From the NCBI GenBank assembly GCA_016934645.1, contig JAFGSL010000230.1:1-9977 (forward strand): 9,977 bases of DNA, written 5' to 3'. Under the pieces are notes generated by a model, which had not been told where the DNA came from, did no database searches, and was given only the letters and a program-made list of their open reading frames with translations. This DNA is from Anaerolineae bacterium (GTDB lineage Bacteria; Chloroflexota; Anaerolineae; B4-G1; SLSP01). Position 1 is the first letter of the stretch. Each line of letters begins with the position of its first letter. The translations under genes and the position numbers were made by a program. Below are positions 6,879 to 9,977 of this stretch, one piece after another.

Positions 6879-6914
6879 CGATCATAATCCACCTCGGTAA
6901 TGAAGAGCGAGACA
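6855..6914. repeat. 60-bp direct repeat, copy 1
   Basis: Matches 8526-8585 in direct orientation at 55 of 60 positions. Both copies begin TGCAAGCGGTCAATCCTGCG and end CGAGACA. The flanks are unrelated. The two copies bracket the toxin-antitoxin array. Confidence 0.9.
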
Positions 6915-6915
6915 C
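6855..6915 (-). pseudogene. Orphan lipoprotein signal peptide (copy 1 of the 60-bp repeat)
   Basis: On the - strand GTG (6913-6915) opens VSRSSLPRWIMIVIAGLTAC: a basic n-region, a hydrophobic core and the lipobox LTAC. Sequence similarity to copy 2 (8526-8585) stops one base after the Cys codon, where the frame runs antisense through the SARP fragment. AAAGG lies nine bases before the start codon, as in copy 2. The mature protein is missing, so this is a truncated gene start. It lies 37 bases beyond the XRE gene, on the same strand. Confidence 0.6.
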
Positions 6916-6952
6916 GGGAAAACGCCTTTGCCGTCGTATCAAGTGTTACGCG

Positions 6953-7243
6953 CTACGTGATCTGTGTAAACACATCCGGTCTTTGTTCTGCAATCCGCAA
7001 CAAGGCCAGAGCCGGTCCGCCAGGCTTGCGCCGGTCCTGTTCCCAATCTTGCACCGTGCGTACACTGACACCCATTAGCCCCGCGAAAGCCGCTTGCGAT
7101 AGTTGCAATTTCGCGCGGATCACTTGTGGCGCAGAAGGCTCTTGCAACGTATAGGTACGCAAGGTTTTTGTGCCAGCCTTATGCGCTTTGATCTCTCGAA
7201 TACCTTCGAGAATTTCTTCTCCAATAGTGCGTTCAGTCTTCAC
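6953..7243 (-). CDS. XRE/HTH antitoxin-like regulator (NadS/HigA type)
   Basis: A 96-residue DNA-binding protein of the NadS/HigA-like kind (COG2944-type architecture). A helical N-terminus (EEILEGIREIKAHKAG, 9-24) is followed by the HTH at about 38-85: VIRAKLQLSQAAFAGLMGVS, VRTVQDWEQDRRKP, then ALALLRIAEQRPDVF. Such proteins normally pair with a RelE/HigB toxin, but none is beside it; the preceding gene on the same strand is a PIN toxin that has its own antitoxin upstream. The start is GTG 7241-7243, with GAGGGAG (complement of 7248-7254) four bases upstream of it. An inverted repeat places the start codon in one arm. It may be an extra regulator of the operon or an orphan antitoxin. Family call good, pairing unknown. 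Confidence 0.8.
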   Translation of the reverse strand: MKTERTIGEEILEGIREIKAHKAGTKTLRTYTLQEPSAPQVIRAKLQLSQAAFAGLMGVSVRTVQDWEQDRRKPGGPALALLRIAEQRPDVFTQIT

Positions 7244-7279
7244 TTATCTCCCTCGCTATTTGTCGTAATAAGTGTGAAG
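7238..7279 (-). promoter_or_regulatory. Inverted repeat enclosing the XRE ribosome-binding site
   Basis: CTTCACTTAT (7238-7247) and ATAAGTGTGAAG (7268-7279) are complementary apart from a two-base bulge. On the - strand transcript one arm contains the GTG start codon of the XRE gene and the loop holds its ribosome-binding site. It could act as an RNA hairpin limiting translation, or as a DNA operator. It fills the gap between the PIN stop and the XRE start. Confidence 0.4.
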
Positions 7280-7759
7280 TCATATGAGTGTATCTAGTCT
7301 TTCCAACGGAGAACGATAACCGGCAACAATCATGTCGGCGAGTAGAGCGTTTGCTTGGTCCAGGGTCAATAACTGACGACGTACAGCCAGAACGAGGATG
7401 CCTAAAGTTCCAGAAACCGGAATTCTTAGCCGTTGTGCTGCGTGTCGAGTATCGGCATCATCACTGACGAGTAGACCATGCTGTGCCACAGCCACAGCCA
7501 GGCAGCTACGCTCGCCGCGTCCCAAACGTGATGAGAATGTTGCGGCAATGTCCATTTCCTGTGGCGTCATCGCTACTGCGGGCAGGTTGTTCCATGCCTG
7601 GAGCGGAAGTTTGCCCATTTGTGCAGCGACCTCATATTCACACAGTACCTCTTGGGTCGTGATGACTTGCTCTGCCCACAAGTGGAAAACCAGCTCCACG
7701 CGCCCGACCTGAGCCAGATTAGAAAGCACGGTGTTATCCAAAAGGACAGGTCTGGACAT
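7280..7759 (-). CDS. PIN-domain ribonuclease toxin, DUF3368 type
   Basis: A 159-residue PIN-domain protein of the DUF3368 type, a predicted Mg-dependent endoribonuclease and the toxin partner of a UPF0175-type antitoxin. Acidic active-site candidates are Asp8 (VLLDNTVLSNLA), Glu41 or Glu43 (LCEYEVA), Glu83 (GERSCLAVAVA) and Asp100/Asp101 (LLVSDDADTRHAAQRL). The characteristic GTLGILVLAVRRQLL follows at 117-131. All PIN positions are present, so it could be active. ATG 7759 lies six bases after the antitoxin stop, so the two are co-transcribed and probably translationally coupled; no strong ribosome-binding site of its own is seen. The XRE gene follows 36 bases downstream. RNA target unknown. 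Confidence 0.85.
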   Translation of the reverse strand: MSRPVLLDNTVLSNLAQVGRVELVFHLWAEQVITTQEVLCEYEVAAQMGKLPLQAWNNLPAVAMTPQEMDIAATFSSRLGRGERSCLAVAVAQHGLLVSDDADTRHAAQRLRIPVSGTLGILVLAVRRQLLTLDQANALLADMIVAGYRSPLERLDTLI

Positions 7760-7765
7760 ATTGGG

Positions 7766-8197
7766 CTACCACGATTCAATTGCGGCAACATCCCTAGCAG
7801 CTTCAGCCGCATCTTGAGGGGCCGTGCGCAAGGGCACATCGAGCCGTAGACAGCGCGCGCGCAGCTCTAACCAGGGTACGTCCAGCAACTCCGCAGCTCG
7901 CGCCAGACTGATGCTCCCGCTTAAATAGTGTGCGAAGACCAGAGCGTAACGCGCATTGAGGTCGTCCAGCACCTGTACGGCAGCTTCCGACAATCCGGCT
8001 GCCGGCTCACTGTCCGGCGGTTCGGCGTAATACCGCATCACAGCCCGCAGAATACGATAATCGACGATGTCGACCAATGCAGCTTCTGGTTCTCCGTGGC
8101 TCTCGATTAATGCGGTACGTCCTCGTTGTACGTCGCGGAGCACGCGCCGGGTATTGCGGGCCAAATCCGTTCGACTGACCCTTTGAATGAGCGTCAT
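7766..8197 (-). CDS. Antitoxin with Phd/YefM-like N-terminus and UPF0175-like C-terminal HTH
   Basis: A 143-residue predicted antitoxin for the PIN toxin encoded next to it. Residues 7-50 resemble a Phd/YefM DNA-binding module (RTDLARNTRRVLRDVQRGR, LIESHGEPEAALVDIVDY). Residues about 83-124 resemble the UPF0175 helix-turn-helix (YALVFAHYLSGSISLARAAELLDVPWLELRARCLRLDVP, of which the start is SGSISLARAAELL). UPF0175 proteins alone are usually about 80-90 residues, so this looks like a fusion of two antitoxin modules. I chose ATG 8197 rather than the upstream start at 8287 because AGGAGG (complement of 8203-8208) sits five bases before it. A longer start would translate through the operator palindromes. 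Binding of those palindromes by its N-terminus would give the autoregulation usual for such operons. Confidence 0.75.
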   Translation of the reverse strand: MTLIQRVSRTDLARNTRRVLRDVQRGRTALIESHGEPEAALVDIVDYRILRAVMRYYAEPPDSEPAAGLSEAAVQVLDDLNARYALVFAHYLSGSISLARAAELLDVPWLELRARCLRLDVPLRTAPQDAAEAARDVAAIESW

Positions 8198-8211
8198 ACT
8201 ATCCTCCTGAT

Positions 8212-8238
8212 GTAAAATACGTATTTTATGTATTTTAC
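8212..8238. promoter_or_regulatory. Three-half-site operator upstream of the toxin-antitoxin operon
   Basis: Three contiguous 9-base half-sites: GTAAAATAC (8212-8220), its inverse GTATTTTAT (8221-8229, last base altered) and GTATTTTAC (8230-8238). The first pair makes a perfect 16-base palindrome (8213-8228); the second and third are direct repeats. The block ends four bases before the AGGAGG of the antitoxin gene. It is the expected binding site for a Phd-type autoregulator and is AT-rich enough to hold the -10 region. Confidence 0.65.
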
Positions 8239-8295
8239 TATGTTTTTCGGATTCTTCAATGACTCTCTCGCTCCTGGCAGAAAACAATCTTTGCT

Positions 8296-8586
8296 TTATT
8301 CCGCCAAGTGGTATGCTGTGCTCAGGGCTTTATCATTCTCGTTACGCTTCCGTCTTTTGCTTGAAGTGGATCGCCATATCCGCGTCTTATGGTTTGTGAC
8401 GACTGGTGCGCCGCCCAACGCCTTGCTTAAGCTGCGCTGCGGGTGCGGCGCACCACCTTCGAGTGCAGCCCCCTGCGTGCGCGTGGCCCCTCCGCTGACC
8501 GGCGGCGTGCCGGGGGCCGGCATAGTGCAAGCGGTCAATCCTGCGATGACGATCATGATCCACCTCGGTAACAAGGACCGAGACAA
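8296..8586 (-). CDS. Candidate small lipoprotein, probably truncated or chimeric
   Basis: On the - strand TTG 8584-8586, with AAAGG nine bases upstream, opens a 96-residue frame. It begins with a textbook lipoprotein signal peptide: basic residues, RWIMIVIAGL, lipobox LTAC with Cys20. A Pro/Gly/Ala-rich linker follows (TMPAPGTPPVSGGATRTQ). The remainder (RSLSKALGGAPVVTNHKTR, then basic residues to the TAA) resembles no domain I know. It passes through a GC-rich hairpin at 8404-8455, so the 3' part may be non-native sequence. The signal peptide is supported by copy 1 of the repeat, in which three of four changed codons are synonymous on this strand. The whole frame is less certain; it could be the head of a lipoprotein cut off by rearrangement. 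It would be anchored in the membrane via the lipidated Cys. Confidence 0.45.
   Translation of the reverse strand: MSRSLLPRWIMIVIAGLTACTMPAPGTPPVSGGATRTQGAALEGGAPHPQRSLSKALGGAPVVTNHKTRIWRSTSSKRRKRNENDKALSTAYHLAE
8404..8455. repeat. GC-rich inverted repeat with nested palindrome
   Basis: TGGTGCGCCGC (8404-8414) and GCGGCGCACCA (8445-8455) are perfect 11-base complements around a 30-base centre, which contains the palindrome GCTTAAGC (8425-8432). It can form a very stable hairpin on either strand. There is no T run after it, so it is not a standard intrinsic terminator. It resembles a palindromic interspersed element or a MITE-type remnant. Confidence 0.6.
8526..8585. repeat. 60-bp direct repeat, copy 2
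   Basis: Second copy of the repeat at 6855-6914, 1671 bases away, with five mismatches. On the - strand it spans from the second base of the candidate start codon to one base past the lipobox Cys codon of the candidate lipoprotein. Confidence 0.9.
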
Positions 8587-8873
8587 GTGACAATACCTTT
8601 AATGAACCGTTCTGGAAGATCAAATGCCCACCGACCAGTATTCTGCGCGTGGATCGTGACAGTCCGGCAAACTATGCCGGCGCGTAGGACCGGCGGACGG
8701 CAGCACGGTATGGAAATCACGACTACGTAAACTGCGCCGGGTTTGCGGAACCGCCTTACTGAACAAGCCTGCCAACAAAAGCAAAAGCCGCGACACAATG
8801 AGTGCTGAAGGGGCGGGTCAGGTCAGCGGGTGTTGGGTGGGGGCCCTTTTTAGGAAAGTGAATTTAGCTACAG
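8587..8873. other. Gene-poor stretch
   Basis: Between the lipoprotein start and the 3' end of the next - strand gene I see no convincing coding signal or RNA gene. It contains GC-rich runs with short dyads (for example CCGGC...GCCGG near 8673-8690) and a GGGCCC followed by T5 at about 8842-8851. It probably also holds the promoter of the candidate lipoprotein. Confidence 0.4.
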
Positions 8874-9596
8874 CTACCAAAGAGTATAGAACTCAGAGAT
8901 TAGTTTGTCCACCTCAAGATTCGCAGTCTCGACAAAGGGCATGAGATTTGGCTTAGGCTCTTTCCCAAGATTGATAAAGAACAGAACCCATTTCCTCTTT
9001 TTTGAGACGAACATTTTTAGTTCTTCGACATAACATGGAATTGATGGATATACCCTCCGGTATGAACTGTCGTAGGTAGACATTATCACCTGATTACTCA
9101 CGATGCGGGGCTTGCCGTTTACAAAGGCAACGTCATTGCCCTGAACTGTCTGAGCTTCAATAGGAATGGTGTGTGTAGTGCTGTTGCTTATTATCTTGAG
9201 AGACCAGAGGTACTGGTTGTTAACGTGATATGGCTGTGCCGTTTCAAGGAATTGGTATACTCTTGGGAAACTGTCCGCGATATGTCTCAGAATCCTCGTT
9301 CGTGATTCCTCAAAGCTTTCTTTGTCCCTCTCGATGGGGAAGTCGTGGCTGTATTGAATTTTCTCGTATTCAGTTCCGTCGAGTGTGAGCTTGAGATTCC
9401 TTTCAGCAAAATCCCATATTGCATTGTTCAAGGCAGATCTCAAGGCTTGGGTCATTTCCCCCAAGCACACGCCGATTCCTTTGCGCTGCCTAACTCTTGG
9501 GTATGACACTTCTTTCAGACAGAGGCTCATAATCCTCGGAACGTATTCCTTGGAGTTCTGTAATTTGATTTGGATGTGCTCTGGAATATCGTTCAT
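8874..9596 (-). CDS. Hypothetical protein with HEPN-like features
   Basis: A 240-residue soluble protein I cannot name. Its pattern recalls a widespread hypothetical family: a helical GEMTQALRSALNNAIWDFAE (46-65), FPI (86-88), then SFPRVYQFLETAQPYHVNNQ (109-128) and LWSLKIISNSTTH (130-142). Relatives I recall carry an LRSALD helix and an N-x-D-K-H-R motif; here the latter reads NSTTH, so the key charged residues are lost. The second half is beta-rich, with no recognisable motif. A HEPN-type RNase or an accessory role is possible, but no canonical R-x4-6-H catalytic pair is clear. Base composition is more AT-rich than its neighbours, suggesting acquisition by transfer. ATG 9596 lacks an obvious ribosome-binding site, so the true start could be internal. 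It stands alone, with no same-strand partner nearby. Confidence 0.65.
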   Translation of the reverse strand: MNDIPEHIQIKLQNSKEYVPRIMSLCLKEVSYPRVRQRKGIGVCLGEMTQALRSALNNAIWDFAERNLKLTLDGTEYEKIQYSHDFPIERDKESFEESRTRILRHIADSFPRVYQFLETAQPYHVNNQYLWSLKIISNSTTHTIPIEAQTVQGNDVAFVNGKPRIVSNQVIMSTYDSSYRRVYPSIPCYVEELKMFVSKKRKWVLFFINLGKEPKPNLMPFVETANLEVDKLISEFYTLW

Positions 9597-9775
9597 AGAT
9601 ACGTCTGCGCTTTAGTAGTTTCGGGCGACCCAACAATAAAACTATACGGAAAATCTTCCGCATAAGCTTATGCTGTTGATTTCCGCCTAAATGCGCCGCT
9701 CCCAGCGTCGGCGTTTGACGCGTGGGGGCGGGGGGTATGCTTATGCCCACTACGACGTTCATGTCGCCGGAAGTG

Positions 9776-9797
9776 CCTTTGGGCTACGGCCCAAAGG
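9776..9797 (+). repeat. Perfect 9-bp hairpin with UACG tetraloop
   Basis: CCTTTGGGC (9776-9784), TACG (9785-9788), GCCCAAAGG (9789-9797). The stem closes with C-G around a UNCG-class tetraloop, an exceptionally stable RNA fold. It lies two bases before the terminator hairpin. Confidence 0.75.
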
Positions 9798-9799
9798 AT

Positions 9800-9833
9800 G
9801 CCCCAAGTGTTCGCGCACTGTGGGGCGTTTTTT
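9800..9833 (+). terminator. Rho-independent terminator
   Basis: GCCCCAAGTG (9800-9809) pairs with CACT-G-TGGGGC (9816-9826), with one bulged G and a six-base loop. One base later six T residues follow (9828-9833). This works only on the + strand, yet no + strand gene ends nearby. It may close a small RNA or a transcript from much further upstream. Confidence 0.7.
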
Positions 9834-9977
9834 GTGTCAAGGGTGTCAATTTTCGCCCGATAATAAGCCCTCTACTTTCCGCTAAATTGCTGCTGCTGTA
9901 GAGACTTGTGCTAACAGATAGACAACCAATACTAACCGGAGCACGCTCCGGCAGCAAAGAACCTTAACAAGATGAGC

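Larger units (their letters stand above)
9597..9977. other. Non-coding stretch rich in dyad symmetry
   Basis: No supported gene is seen to the window end. Besides the hairpin and terminator listed separately, it contains CGGAA...TTCCG (9647-9660), running into the perfect 14-base palindrome GCATAAGCTTATGC (9660-9673). It also contains CCGGAGC-AC-GCTCCGG (9936-9951). A gene continuing past the right edge is not detectable. Confidence 0.5.

Noticed and set aside
8404..8455. Integron attC-like site (GCCCAAC within a hairpin)
   Set aside because: The matching GTTRRRY end is not present on the same strand in the right place, and no integrase or cassette series is visible.
8228..8590. 120-codon + strand frame
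   Set aside because: It starts inside the toxin-antitoxin operator and is antisense to the lipoprotein signal peptide, where codon-level conservation supports the other strand.
9691..9885. 64-codon + strand frame with CPKC...CQGC resembling a zinc ribbon
   Set aside because: The cysteines are encoded by the arms of the UACG hairpin and the terminator; no ribosome-binding site is seen and no downstream homology is recognisable.
9597..9977. tRNA or other known RNA gene
   Set aside because: No cloverleaf with a T-loop GTTCRANYC-type segment could be traced, and no family is recognised.

Overview
The window looks like an accessory stretch of a moderately GC-rich bacterial chromosome, probably from the Chloroflexota. 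The hints are an Rhs/YD-repeat protein ending in a short hydrophobic tail, a SARP/BTAD-type regulator start, and the general gene mix. Taxonomy is inferred from protein character only and has not been checked by a search.

Layout. (1) 1-1456, + strand: a gene graveyard. A frameshifted Rhs C-terminal fragment runs almost directly into the C-terminal half of a ComM/YifB-type Mg-chelatase ATPase, itself broken by a 9-G tract and several later frameshifts. (2) 1572-2315, +: an apparently intact APS/PAPS reductase (cysH-like) whose best-placed start codon has become ATA. (3) 2369-4962, - strand: a MarR regulator followed by a fused membrane/ATPase ABC exporter, with palindromic operator-like sites in front of both genes and a 17-codon upstream ORF overlapping the exporter start. 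The exporter's ATPase domain carries an unusual acidic hexapeptide-repeat insert. (4) 5195-6579, +: a decayed SagB-type nitroreductase whose stop overlaps the start (ATGA) of an intact alpha/alpha-toroid protein of the prenyltransferase/squalene-cyclase repeat type. (5) 6607-6878, +: the first ~85 codons of a SARP/BTAD regulator, frameshifted and truncated. (6) 6855-8586, - strand: a three-gene toxin-antitoxin style array (Phd/UPF0175-like antitoxin, DUF3368 PIN toxin, NadS/HigA-like XRE protein) lying between two copies of a 60-bp repeat. Each copy encodes, on the - strand, exactly a lipoprotein signal peptide from the start codon to the lipobox cysteine. (7) 8874-9596, -: an AT-richer orphan gene resembling HEPN-like hypothetical proteins. 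(8) 9597-9977: no convincing gene, but dense dyad symmetry including a 9-bp UACG hairpin and a strong intrinsic terminator with no obvious gene in front of it.

How the parts work together. The marR-ABC pair is probably a self-regulated efflux operon. The nitroreductase-toroid pair was probably one translationally coupled operon that has lost its enzyme. The phd-PIN-xre genes form an operon with a three-half-site operator at its head. The rest records repeated rearrangement: at least four gene remnants (rhs, comM, nitroreductase, SARP) plus lipoprotein fragments. Some single-base frameshifts, such as the one in the G tract, could instead be assembly or sequencing errors; read-level data would separate the two.
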